Part shown: positions 15,309 to 23,126 of the stretch, piece by piece | Layout: every line of letters starts with the position of its first letter | Numbering within the stretch: the first letter of the stretch is position 1 | Origin: DAOTUL01 sp034437435 | GTDB taxonomy: Bacteria; Chloroflexota; Anaerolineae; Aggregatilineales; Phototrophicaceae | NCBI GenBank assembly: GCA_964417785.1 | Contig: CAYQJO010000021.1 | Location: 1-31,246 of the forward strand | DNA: 31,246 nucleotides | Direction of reading: 5' to 3' | Notes under the pieces: model-generated | The model's input: only the letters and a program-made list of their open reading frames with translations | Database searches by the model: none | What the model was told of the DNA's origin: nothing | Program-made: the position numbers and the translations under genes

Positions 15309-16232
15309 TTACAGACCAATTCTCACCATGCTGGCATAGAACAGGTAGCGACCAAGAATCTCACCGATCAAGACAAAGGCAAAGGCCAGGAAGGCCATAT
15401 TGCCCACAACACGCACTTTGCTCTCGCTCGGTGCGCTCTGGTAGATGAAGATGGTGAACACGCCCGCACCCAGGAAAACCAGGACCAGTCGTGCCAGGAA
15501 GACGAAACCGTTGTCGTTCAGCAGGATCGAGACGCTTTCGGTCGCTGCCGGATCGGCATGGGTCGAGAGCGAGGCGATGTACAGCGGGATGACGATGAAC
15601 TGCACGCCCAACATCACAATCGAGAAGATAGCGATCCAGCGGAGAGTTGTCGCCAGCATAGAGAACTGCTTATCGCTCTTGTCCATGCCTTTACTGCGCA
15701 TATACCAGTAGTTGACGACAAAGGCTGCGCCCATCGCCAGTGATCCTAACAGGAAGGTTGTCACGTAGAATGTGACCGGTGTCGCCAGCGAATCCCAGGC
15801 CGGGATCGTCGGTAGCTGATAGATAGCGGCCATGGCATAGACCAGCACCAGCCCGACGGCTGCCACCGCCAGTGCCACCGCATTACGAATCGCTGATGTA
15901 CTGATCTTACGCCACTGCATGAAGGCGAAGATGGCACCACCGATGCCGAAAATTATCGATAGAGCAGCCTCACGACTCAACCACGATGATCCAATATTCC
16001 TGAACGCTTGCGGCGCGTTGGCCGGGTTGCCCAGGTGGAAGAGCGTCACAATCAGACCGAAGACAACCACCGGCCCAATTGCCAGCAGTGCGCGGTCGCT
16101 CAGCCGGTCAGCTTCCTCGATACCCTCTCGTTGTGTGGCGAAAAAGTGAACCCCACCGAGAATGACGAAGGAACCGACCGCCATTTGCATCACGATTGTA
16201 AAGATGATTAAGGCCCATTCATTTTCAGACAT
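15309..16232 (-). CDS. dmsC: DMSO reductase membrane anchor subunit DmsC
   Basis: A 307-residue integral membrane protein with about eight hydrophobic spans that anchors DmsAB and takes electrons from menaquinol. It aligns well by eye with E. coli DmsC (about 287 residues): an N-terminal EWALIIFTIVMQMAVGSFVILGG, the LFHLGNP motif, SWLSREAALSIIFGIGG, PTIPAWDSLATPVTFY, and the closing LIGEILGRYLFYASM. A strong GAGGAGGT ribosome binding site precedes the ATG, 5 bases after the dmsB stop. It lies in the order dmsA-dmsB-dmsC. The somewhat longer length is due to extra loop residues. Confidence 0.94.
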   Translation of the reverse strand: MSENEWALIIFTIVMQMAVGSFVILGGVHFFATQREGIEEADRLSDRALLAIGPVVVFGLIVTLFHLGNPANAPQAFRNIGSSWLSREAALSIIFGIGGAIFAFMQWRKISTSAIRNAVALAVAAVGLVLVYAMAAIYQLPTIPAWDSLATPVTFYVTTFLLGSLAMGAAFVVNYWYMRSKGMDKSDKQFSMLATTLRWIAIFSIVMLGVQFIVIPLYIASLSTHADPAATESVSILLNDNGFVFLARLVLVFLGAGVFTIFIYQSAPSESKVRVVGNMAFLAFAFVLIGEILGRYLFYASMVRIGL

Positions 16233-16237
16233 TGTGA

Positions 16238-16858
16238 TTATACCTCCTCAGGATTCGCCAGTTCGCCATTTCTGGAGCCGACCGGCGCAGATTTCTTGTG
16301 TGGCGTGATAACCAGCGCAGGTTTGGTGATACTCGCCTGCGGCAGCGGTGCGACTTCATCGACACCCGCGTACCTGGTTTTGAGTTCGTCCAGTTCACCG
16401 AAATCAAGCGCACGCGACGGGCAGGCAGCCACACAGGCTGGAGGCTCACCGGCATCGATTGCATCGAAGCACATATTGCACTTGGTCATGACACCGCGAT
16501 CCTCATCAAACTGAGGCGCATTGTAGGGGCAGGCCCACTCGCAGTAACGGCATCCGATACAAACGTCCTGGTTAATCATGACGATACCATCGTCACGCTT
16601 GGTGATCGCTTGCGTCGGGCAAACATCCATACACATCGGTTCCTGGCAGTGATTGCAGGCCACTGATGTGTAATAAGCGAAGATGTCCTGAGTGTAGCTG
16701 CCGTCTTGCTCTTTGACCCAGTTGCCGCCGGTGTATTCGGCCACACGCCGCCAGGTGACACCGAGGTCCAGGTCCCATTTGTCTTTGCAAGCCACCTGGC
16801 AGGCTTTACAGCCGGTGCACAGGTTGGCGTTGAAGTAAAATCCAAGTTGATTAGCCAT
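16238..16858 (-). CDS. dmsB: DMSO reductase iron-sulfur subunit DmsB
   Basis: A 206-residue four-cluster ferredoxin subunit relaying electrons from DmsC to DmsA. Four cysteine groups are present: CTGCKACQVAC (14-24), CNHCQEPMCMDVC, CIGCRYCEWAC, and CNMC with a later CVAAC. The order and spacing match E. coli DmsB, including segments such as FAYYTSVACNHC, CPYNAPQ, RALDFGELDEL and the ELANPEEV end. It has no leader of its own, as expected for a subunit exported with DmsA. The AGGAG ribosome binding site overlaps the dmsA stop codon region, and the spacer is 10 bases. Confidence 0.97.
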   Translation of the reverse strand: MANQLGFYFNANLCTGCKACQVACKDKWDLDLGVTWRRVAEYTGGNWVKEQDGSYTQDIFAYYTSVACNHCQEPMCMDVCPTQAITKRDDGIVMINQDVCIGCRYCEWACPYNAPQFDEDRGVMTKCNMCFDAIDAGEPPACVAACPSRALDFGELDELKTRYAGVDEVAPLPQASITKPALVITPHKKSAPVGSRNGELANPEEV

Positions 16859-16868
16859 CTCTAATCTC

Positions 16869-19319
16869 CTACGCCTTCTCGATTTCGACCAGGTTCGTGT
16901 GCTGTGGATTGCCTTTTGCCAGAGGCGAAGGGCGATATGCTGTCAGCACATTTATGCAACCGCCTTCATCTACGCCTTCGGCGTTGGGTGCATACCACGC
17001 TCCCTGCGGCACCGAAACCACGCCCGGCATCATGCGTCGGGTGACCTTGACCGGTAGTTTGGTGCGGCCACGATCATTATAGACGTAGACCATATCGCCC
17101 AGTTCGAGGCCCCGTTCCTCAGCATCCATCGGATTCATCCACACTTCTTGCGGTGCAGCCTCTTGCAGCCAGGGGACATTGCCATAGCTGGAGTGCGTGC
17201 GCTGCTTGTAGTGATGGCCGATTAACTGGAGCGGGTATTTGTCGCGCAGCGGGTCTTCGTAACTCTCCCAGGTCGGCACATGGATGGGTAAACCGGTGAT
17301 CACATCGCCTTCTGGCAAATCCCATTCCTGGCTGATGTCATGCAGGCGGGGTGAGAAGATTTCGATCAGCCCGGACGGAGTACCCAGCGGGTTCTCTTCA
17401 GGGTCTTCGCGGAATGCCTGGTAGGCAACATAGTATTGGGTTGGATTGGGGTTGGACACCTTGTAAATGCCCATCTCTCTAATTTCTTCATAGGTCGGGA
17501 AGTCCGGGTTATTTTCGCGGGTTTGTTCAACCGCGTATTGCAGCCATTCTTCCTGCGTCCGACCTTCGGTGAATTCCTCTTCCACGCCCATGCGTTTGGC
17601 GATTTCCGTACACATGTCGTAGGCTGGCATACACTCAAACAGCGGATCGATGGCGTTTTCACAGAAGATGACGTAACCCATGTTACCGGTATCGCCGTTG
17701 GGCGACATATCGATGCTCTCGAAGTTGGTCGTATCCGGCAGCAGGATGTCGGCGAATTTGGCGCTCGGTGTCATATGATTGTCGATGACAACAATCATCT
17801 CACACAGACTTTCATCTTCCAGAATCGAGGTCGTCAGATTGACATCGGAATGCTGGTTGATGATGCAGTTACCGGCGTAGTTCCACATAAACTTGATGGG
17901 AACGTCCAGTTGTTCTTTACCGCGCACACCGTCGGCAGTCGCTGTCATCTCCGGGCCGCGCATGATCGCGTCAGGCCACATGAAGACCGAAATCGAGGCA
18001 TCAACCGGATTGCTCAAGGTTGGAAAGGCGGACATGCCAATGCCGAAGCTGGCGTCTCTTGCGCCGGTGCCGCCACCGGGGATACCGACATTGCCGGTCA
18101 GGATGGGGAGCATGGATACAGCGCGGCATGCCTGCTCGCCGTTGGCCTGCCGCTGGATGCCCCAACCCTGCGCGATATAGGCCGGTTTGGTTAATGCGAT
18201 CTCGCGGGCAAGCTGGACAATCCGGGTCGCCGGGATACCCGTGATGCTGGCCGCCCATTCGGGGGTCTTGGGTGTCTCATCCTGGCCTTCACCCAGAATA
18301 TACTCTTTGTAGCTGTCCTGGTCTTCGTAGCCTTCCGGCATCGTCGATTTATCGTAGCCGATGCAGTAGGTATCCAGGAATTCCTGGTCAACCAGGTCTT
18401 CGGTAATCATGACATATGCCAGGCCGTTAACCAGTGCGGCATCGGTGCCGGGGCGAATGGGAATCCACTCATCCGCTGATGTCACCGCTGTGTCGTTGTA
18501 ACGCGGATCGATCATAATGAGTTTGGTATCGCTGCGCTGCTTGAACTGCTGCAGGTGATAAATGATACCGCCACCGCTCATACGGGTCTCGCCGGGGTTG
18601 TTGCCGAAGTAAACGACGAGCTTGCTGTCCTGAATCCCCTCGATGCTGTTGTTTGTGACCCAACCGCCGCCAAACGTGTAGGGCAGAGCGGCTGCGATCT
18701 GCGCGGCACTGTAGGTGCCATAGTGGTTCAGATACCCGCCTAGAGTGTTCATCAAACGGGCAATGGGGCTGGCACCGGGCGGCCAGGACTTGCCGACAAT
18801 GGCACCGAGGGTGCCTGTTGCGTAGTTGATATAGACCGCTTCGTTACCGTATTCGTCGAGAACCTCCTGGAGCTTCTCGGCGATGGTATCGAACGCTTCT
18901 TCCCAGGTGATCTGTTCATATTCCCCGGAACCACGCTTACCCACACGCCGCATCGGGTATTTGAGCCGGTCGGGATTGTAAACGCGCTGGCGAATCGAAC
19001 GACCGCGCACACAGGCACGAACCTGGTGGTTTCCGAACTCATCGTCACCGGTGTTGTCCGTTTCCACACGTACAATTGCGCCATCTTTGATGTGTAAGCG
19101 CAACGGGCAGCGGCTGCCGCAGTTGACATGGCATGCGCTCCACACGATCTTCTCGGCTTCCGGGACCGTGTCACGGGATGCCTGTGCGGTGTTCAACGGT
19201 GCGAAACCGCTGCTTGCCAGATAGGTCGTTCCCCCCAATGCAGCACTCCATTTAACGAAGCTGCGGCGGGACATAACCGTGCTGGTTACTACATCTTTGA
19301 TAAAATCAATATCGGCCAT
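16869..19319 (-). CDS. dmsA: DMSO reductase catalytic subunit DmsA (molybdopterin enzyme)
   Basis: An 816-residue bis-MGD oxidoreductase reducing DMSO or related S-/N-oxides as terminal electron acceptors. The N-terminus has a twin-arginine leader RRSFVKW (18-24) followed by a hydrophobic stretch and an AQA-type cleavage region near residue 47, so it should be exported folded. Cysteines 63, 67, 71 and 103 (CHVNCGSRC...CVRG) would hold the FS0 cluster. S204 in GTYSAAQIA is at the position of the molybdenum-ligating serine. Long stretches match E. coli DmsA by eye (YNPDRLKYPM, FGNNPGETRMSGGG, WIPIRPGTDAALVNGLAYVM, INVLTAYRPSPLAKGNPQHTN). A GAGGAG ribosome binding site lies 8 bases before the ATG. 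Substrate identity beyond the family is not shown. Confidence 0.96.
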   Translation of the reverse strand: MADIDFIKDVVTSTVMSRRSFVKWSAALGGTTYLASSGFAPLNTAQASRDTVPEAEKIVWSACHVNCGSRCPLRLHIKDGAIVRVETDNTGDDEFGNHQVRACVRGRSIRQRVYNPDRLKYPMRRVGKRGSGEYEQITWEEAFDTIAEKLQEVLDEYGNEAVYINYATGTLGAIVGKSWPPGASPIARLMNTLGGYLNHYGTYSAAQIAAALPYTFGGGWVTNNSIEGIQDSKLVVYFGNNPGETRMSGGGIIYHLQQFKQRSDTKLIMIDPRYNDTAVTSADEWIPIRPGTDAALVNGLAYVMITEDLVDQEFLDTYCIGYDKSTMPEGYEDQDSYKEYILGEGQDETPKTPEWAASITGIPATRIVQLAREIALTKPAYIAQGWGIQRQANGEQACRAVSMLPILTGNVGIPGGGTGARDASFGIGMSAFPTLSNPVDASISVFMWPDAIMRGPEMTATADGVRGKEQLDVPIKFMWNYAGNCIINQHSDVNLTTSILEDESLCEMIVVIDNHMTPSAKFADILLPDTTNFESIDMSPNGDTGNMGYVIFCENAIDPLFECMPAYDMCTEIAKRMGVEEEFTEGRTQEEWLQYAVEQTRENNPDFPTYEEIREMGIYKVSNPNPTQYYVAYQAFREDPEENPLGTPSGLIEIFSPRLHDISQEWDLPEGDVITGLPIHVPTWESYEDPLRDKYPLQLIGHHYKQRTHSSYGNVPWLQEAAPQEVWMNPMDAEERGLELGDMVYVYNDRGRTKLPVKVTRRMMPGVVSVPQGAWYAPNAEGVDEGGCINVLTAYRPSPLAKGNPQHTNLVEIEKA

Positions 19320-19373
19320 TCGGCTTACTCCTCACTATAAAGATGGGGAAGAGGGGGCGGCAGAAAAATCAGG

Positions 19374-19430
19374 ATCATAAAAAACTCTTTCACCAATGCG
19401 ACAAACTTAACATTAGATTAACGAGTTTGT
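19374..19430 (-). promoter_or_regulatory. dmsA promoter region with inverted repeat
   Basis: In the 169-base spacer upstream of dmsA, reading on the minus strand, TTGTCG (19404-19399) and TATGAT (19379-19374) could be -35 and -10 boxes with a long 19-base spacer. A perfect 7-base inverted repeat, ACAAACT (19401-19407) and AGTTTGT (19424-19430), with 16 AT-rich bases between, covers the -35 and the region just upstream. That is a likely regulator site. No TTGAT-N4-ATCAA FNR box is seen. Confidence 0.4.
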
Positions 19431-19464
19431 GGTTTTTTTCACATCCGGCAAGTGGGTAATCCGT

Positions 19465-19482
19465 ATCACCCGAATGGGTGAT
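19465..19482. promoter_or_regulatory. inverted repeat ATCACCC-GAAT-GGGTGAT downstream of the response regulator gene
   Basis: A perfect 7-bp inverted repeat with a 4-base spacer starts 7 bases beyond the response-regulator stop codon. A related half-site GGGTAAT lies at 19454-19460. It could be a small hairpin ending the two-component transcript, although no T-run follows. Alternatively it could be a binding site for the NarL-type regulator about 145 bases upstream of dmsA. The C-rich heptamer style resembles NarL sites without matching them. Confidence 0.4.
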
Positions 19483-19488
19483 CTTTAC

Positions 19489-20145
19489 TCAATCCGGTAG
19501 AATGCCGCACGAAACAGCGTAGGCTGCCGCCTGGGTACGGTTCTCGACACGCAGTTTTTCCAGGATATTGCGCAGGTGGACTTTGACCGTATTGATGGAT
19601 ATGAACAGACTTTCAGCGATCTGGGGATTGCTCTCTCCCTGGGCGACTAACCGTAATACTTCAATTTCACGCTCAGTCAGCAGTTCGCGAATTTCATCCA
19701 TATCGGATTGTGACTGCCGCGGTGGATTGGCGATACATTTGAGCAGACGTGCGCTCATTGACCGCGTCATAATCGCTTCGTTGCTTTGAACCCCACTGAT
19801 CAGTTGGAACAGTTCATCAGCGTCCAGGTCTTTGAGCAGATAACCGACTGCGCCCAGTTGAATGGCTTCGTAGAGGTGTTGGTCATCCTCGGATGAGGTT
19901 AACATCACAACGGCGGTCTGCGGGTGGTTGGCGCAGATGCATGAGGCAGCCTGTAAGCCGTCCACATCTGGCATGAAAATATCCATTAGAACGAGATCAG
20001 GTTTCATTTCTCGCACCATCTCCACGGCCTCACGCCCGTTGGAAGCTTCTCCTACCACATTCACCAGGTCTGGACGGGTTCTCATCAACCCGATCAAACC
20101 CTGCCGGAATAATCGGTGGTCATCTGCGATCACTACATTTAACAT
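19489..20145 (-). CDS. NarL/FixJ-family response regulator
   Basis: A 218-residue two-component regulator. The receiver domain (about 1-120) has the acidic pair D8/D9, phospho-acceptor D55 in LVLMDIFMPD, and K105 in LLKDLD. The C-terminal LuxR-type helix-turn-helix (about 148-212) contains LTEREIEVLRLVAQGESNPQIAESLFISINTVKVHLRNI. It starts 13 bases after the sensor kinase gene, and a GGAGG-type site lies in that gap. The next gene downstream on the same strand is dmsA, so it probably activates or represses the dms operon in response to the electron-acceptor or redox state. The signal is unknown. Confidence 0.93.
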   Translation of the reverse strand: MLNVVIADDHRLFRQGLIGLMRTRPDLVNVVGEASNGREAVEMVREMKPDLVLMDIFMPDVDGLQAASCICANHPQTAVVMLTSSEDDQHLYEAIQLGAVGYLLKDLDADELFQLISGVQSNEAIMTRSMSARLLKCIANPPRQSQSDMDEIRELLTEREIEVLRLVAQGESNPQIAESLFISINTVKVHLRNILEKLRVENRTQAAAYAVSCGILPD

Positions 20146-20158
20146 ATCACGCCTCCTT

Positions 20159-21988
20159 TTATAATAACGGTAAATCTAATTCGATTGTGGTACCGGCTGC
20201 GATGGACGAGTCAATGGTCAGCCGGCCATCTACCTGTTCGGCTCGTTCCCGCATGGTTTGCAGTCCAAACTGGCTGCTATTCGCTTGATCAGGTTGTATC
20301 CCAATGCCGTTGTCGATCACACTTACATGCAGCCAGCCCGGTTCACTCGTGATTTCTACATGGACTACTGACGCATTAGCGTGCTTGCGGACATTGGTGA
20401 GTGCTTCCTGGATGATGCGTGTAAGCTGGGCTTCCGCCAGCGGGGATAGCGTTAGATCGTTCTCGGTATGATCCAGAAAAATGGTTTGGATACCCGTCTG
20501 GATGCCAAACTCCTGGACATAGGTCTGCAATGCCTGTTTGAGATCAATGTCTTGCGAAAGGGTAGTTCGCAGACTCAGGATATTCTGTCGGACATCGGCG
20601 TGGGCGGACTTAATCTCGCGGCGAGCATTTGCCAACTCATCGAGAACCGCGTCTGTGTTGCCCTGACGGACAAGGGCTTCCAGCGTCTGCATCTCGACGC
20701 CCAGATAGCCCAGAATTTGCGCCAGTCCGTCATGCATTTCGCGAGCGATGCGTGATCGCTCCTCGATTATTGCCAATGATTGCAGCCGTGCTGCCATAGT
20801 TGCGTGTTCAAGTGCGATGACCGCCTGGTTGGCGAGATGGCCCAGTCCAACCAGATGACCGCATGTGAACGGTATATCATCGCATCGTCCTGTCCACAAC
20901 ACGCCAATTGCAACCCCGTTTAGCATCAAGGGTACGACTGCGGCCTGCTTGATCTGCCATTGTTGGTGTCCGTCATTCCAGATGAAGGGTTCTTGCTGGT
21001 TGTCGAAACGTATCTCCTCACCTGTGCGTATCACCTGGATAATACTGGGATTATCCAGGACAACGCCGGATAGGGGTTTTGAACCCGCCGTTGTCGCTTG
21101 ATAGCGTAGAGTCAGTACGTAATCTTCATCGCGCAGCGCCAGCACTGCAATATCAGAATCAACTGCTTGTCGTGCCGCCGTAACGACGGTGCAAAGCACC
21201 TTGTCTTCGGATTCCATGTTGGCAATCAGGCGGGAGACACTCACCACGTTGTCGAGCCACATAGCAGATTCTTGCCGCATCTTCAGACGTATTTGAACAG
21301 CACGATCCTGTGCTTGCCGGTGCTGGTCTTCCAGGTTTTGAAGTTCGTGTTGGCGTTCGACCTCAAACAGCCGCATCATGCCAACCACCGCCACCGTCAA
21401 GATCATCATGGTCCCGGTGTGCAAAATGTTGTGACTCGTAGTCATCAAGCCAGAGATAATGCCGTTGAGGAGAAAGGCCGCTGCGGCGACCAGCAGGGTC
21501 TCGCGCAGAATACTCGTGGTGAGATTTGCTTTCAAACGACGCCACTGCTGCAAACATCCAAAAGCCGCGAGGAGATTGCCGGGAAAAAATAACAAATATC
21601 CCGACCATTCCACCAGTCCGCTCTCTAATGGTGTCGTCATGATGATGACCAGACCATAGGCCACGAGCAGGCTCAACGGCACAAACACGACCAGCGGGAC
21701 CAGCGGCAGCCAGTTGGGCAGGTGTCCGGCATCTGCAATCAGACCGATGCCAAAACGTACCAGCATCACCCCGGCAACCGGGAGCGTGACCATCATGATG
21801 ACGTTTGCGGCCTCATTGGTATCGGTTGTGTTGCTGAACATGCGGCTCCAACTGTACGCGCTTAGCATGAAGCCAAAAGCGGATAGCCAGATGAAATGGC
21901 GTCCCAGCGCCAGGCGACTGGTGCGCCGTCCGCGCAACAGAACGACCAGTGCCAGAGTGAAAGCCGTCAGCCCATAGAGAAATCTCAT
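20159..21988 (-). CDS. membrane sensor histidine kinase, NarX-like (HisKA_3), with GAF domain
   Basis: A 609-residue kinase. About seven membrane spans (residues 1-215) have short loops and no large periplasmic domain. A charged helical linker (about 218-250) is followed by a GAF-like domain (about 260-395) and a HisKA_3 dimerisation helix with the phospho-accepting H419 in SRIAREMHDGLAQ. An HATPase_c domain with an N-box (IIQEALTNVRKHA), G1 (VIDNGIGI) and G2 (GLQTMRERA) completes it. The multi-span input module suggests sensing within the membrane, for example of quinone or a lipophilic signal, while the GAF domain could bind a small ligand. The ATG has no clear ribosome binding site. It is the cognate partner of the adjacent NarL-type regulator. 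Confidence 0.92.
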   Translation of the reverse strand: MRFLYGLTAFTLALVVLLRGRRTSRLALGRHFIWLSAFGFMLSAYSWSRMFSNTTDTNEAANVIMMVTLPVAGVMLVRFGIGLIADAGHLPNWLPLVPLVVFVPLSLLVAYGLVIIMTTPLESGLVEWSGYLLFFPGNLLAAFGCLQQWRRLKANLTTSILRETLLVAAAAFLLNGIISGLMTTSHNILHTGTMMILTVAVVGMMRLFEVERQHELQNLEDQHRQAQDRAVQIRLKMRQESAMWLDNVVSVSRLIANMESEDKVLCTVVTAARQAVDSDIAVLALRDEDYVLTLRYQATTAGSKPLSGVVLDNPSIIQVIRTGEEIRFDNQQEPFIWNDGHQQWQIKQAAVVPLMLNGVAIGVLWTGRCDDIPFTCGHLVGLGHLANQAVIALEHATMAARLQSLAIIEERSRIAREMHDGLAQILGYLGVEMQTLEALVRQGNTDAVLDELANARREIKSAHADVRQNILSLRTTLSQDIDLKQALQTYVQEFGIQTGIQTIFLDHTENDLTLSPLAEAQLTRIIQEALTNVRKHANASVVHVEITSEPGWLHVSVIDNGIGIQPDQANSSQFGLQTMRERAEQVDGRLTIDSSIAAGTTIELDLPLL

Positions 21989-22043
21989 AATTAGTTTTTT
22001 GCCAGCAGTAACGTATCCTCAAAGAATGGCAAACGTTTTCTCG

Positions 22044-22074
22044 ATTGTACCATTAATCGACCGAGCGGTGTGAA
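22044..22074 (-). promoter_or_regulatory. possible promoter of the two-component operon
   Basis: On the minus strand, TTCACA (22074-22069) and TACAAT (22049-22044) are separated by 19 bases, about 55 bases before the kinase ATG. The -10 overlaps a 6-bp inverted repeat, TCGATT (22041-22046) with AATCGA (22055-22060). The -10 is good and the spacing is long, so this is tentative. Confidence 0.3.
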
Positions 22075-22100
22075 ATGGTATTATGTGTGAATTTATCCGG

Positions 22101-22200
22101 NNNNNNNNNNNNNNNNNNNNNNNNNNNNNNNNNNNNNNNNNNNNNNNNNNNNNNNNNNNNNNNNNNNNNNNNNNNNNNNNNNNNNNNNNNNNNNNNNNNN
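22101..22200. other. assembly gap of 100 Ns
   Basis: Exactly 100 undetermined bases, the usual scaffold-gap placeholder, so the true length is unknown. It separates the two-component genes from the PHP hydrolase that ends the second transporter operon. The missing ATPase genes of that operon could lie here. Confidence 0.98.
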
Positions 22201-22204
22201 GTAC

Positions 22205-23116
22205 TCAAGGATGGCTGCTCCAATCACACGGATTGGTCCAGGCGCGTTGGTTGTTGGCATCGCGCACTGTCACTCGCGCATATGGACTGCGGAAACTGCG
22301 TAGTGGCAGACGGGCTTCGGTTATCCCACGTCCGTGAACGCTCACCGAGTTGTGACCGGCACCGGTGATAAACACCCGTTCCGCCGGTGAACATCGCACC
22401 ATCACCTCGTCGTCTGTTCGGGTAACTGAGTGAATCTGCGGCCCGGTGCTGGAGTAGTACCAACCGCGTTTGAGTGACTCCAGCAGCGAGTCCGGCTGGC
22501 ATTTTTCGGCTTTGACGTAGACCCATCCGGTGATAGCGTCGGCGCGTTCTGGCCGGAAATGGGCGTCATCCGTCGCACAGGCGTTGTAGGAGTGACCGCG
22601 TGCCAACATCATGTCCATCATGTACCAGCCATCGACACGATCATTGTGATCGATGGCGGTTCCGTTGAAGACTTCGATGGCGTGGACATCGCCCAGCGAC
22701 AGTACATCGTTTTCAGTGAGAGTATACCATTGGGGATGGGCAACTGCCACGTATGCACCGGCATTCACTGCCCGCTGTGCGATTTGCGGTCCGGTTTCAT
22801 CTTTCGTAGGTGGTGCGAAATCGAGCGGCAGGCCCACCGCCAGGATGTGCCACAGTTGACCATGCTCCGTCTCACCGGCGTGTAGTTCTGCGCCTAAGAG
22901 GGTGGTGAAGGTCTGCGTGCGGTAGTTCCGGGTGTCGGTCACGGGGAAGCCGTAGTGTTCCAGGAAGTGATCGGTAATGGCGACAAAGTCGTAGCCGTTG
23001 ACGCGGTAGAAGTCACACACAGCTTCCGCTGACCAGGCACCGTCGGACCCGGCTGAATGGGTGTGCAGATTACCGCGCCAGAAGCGGCCTGGTTTGTCAA
23101 ATGGGAGATTGTCCAT
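22205..23116 (-). CDS. PHP-domain metal-dependent hydrolase
   Basis: A 303-residue PHP-family phosphoesterase-like protein, mostly a single catalytic domain with a short C-terminal beta tail. The metal-ligand motifs are HTHSAGSDG (H18, H20, H22-equivalent region, D25), ITDHF, GAELHAG, VAHPQ, and CATDDAHF. I chose the start MDNLPFDK at 23116 because GAGAGG lies 7 bases upstream. A longer start at 23149 would overlap the permease gene by 23 bases. The stop is just 4 bases from the N gap, but the C-terminus looks natural. It follows two permease genes, so it probably processes the imported compound in the cytoplasm. Its substrate is not known. Confidence 0.88.
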   Translation of the reverse strand: MDNLPFDKPGRFWRGNLHTHSAGSDGAWSAEAVCDFYRVNGYDFVAITDHFLEHYGFPVTDTRNYRTQTFTTLLGAELHAGETEHGQLWHILAVGLPLDFAPPTKDETGPQIAQRAVNAGAYVAVAHPQWYTLTENDVLSLGDVHAIEVFNGTAIDHNDRVDGWYMMDMMLARGHSYNACATDDAHFRPERADAITGWVYVKAEKCQPDSLLESLKRGWYYSSTGPQIHSVTRTDDEVMVRCSPAERVFITGAGHNSVSVHGRGITEARLPLRSFRSPYARVTVRDANNQRAWTNPCDWSSHP

Positions 23117-23126
23117 CGATTGCCTC

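Noticed and set aside
17436..18194. 252-codon open frame on the plus strand opposite dmsA
   Set aside because: It lies entirely antisense to the firmly identified dmsA, shows no recognisable domain, and long antisense frames are common in this codon-biased DNA.
19479..19496. FNR-like box near GTGATCTTTACTCAAT upstream of dmsA
   Set aside because: Spacing between the half-sites is one base off and both halves have mismatches; it also overlaps the end of the response-regulator gene.
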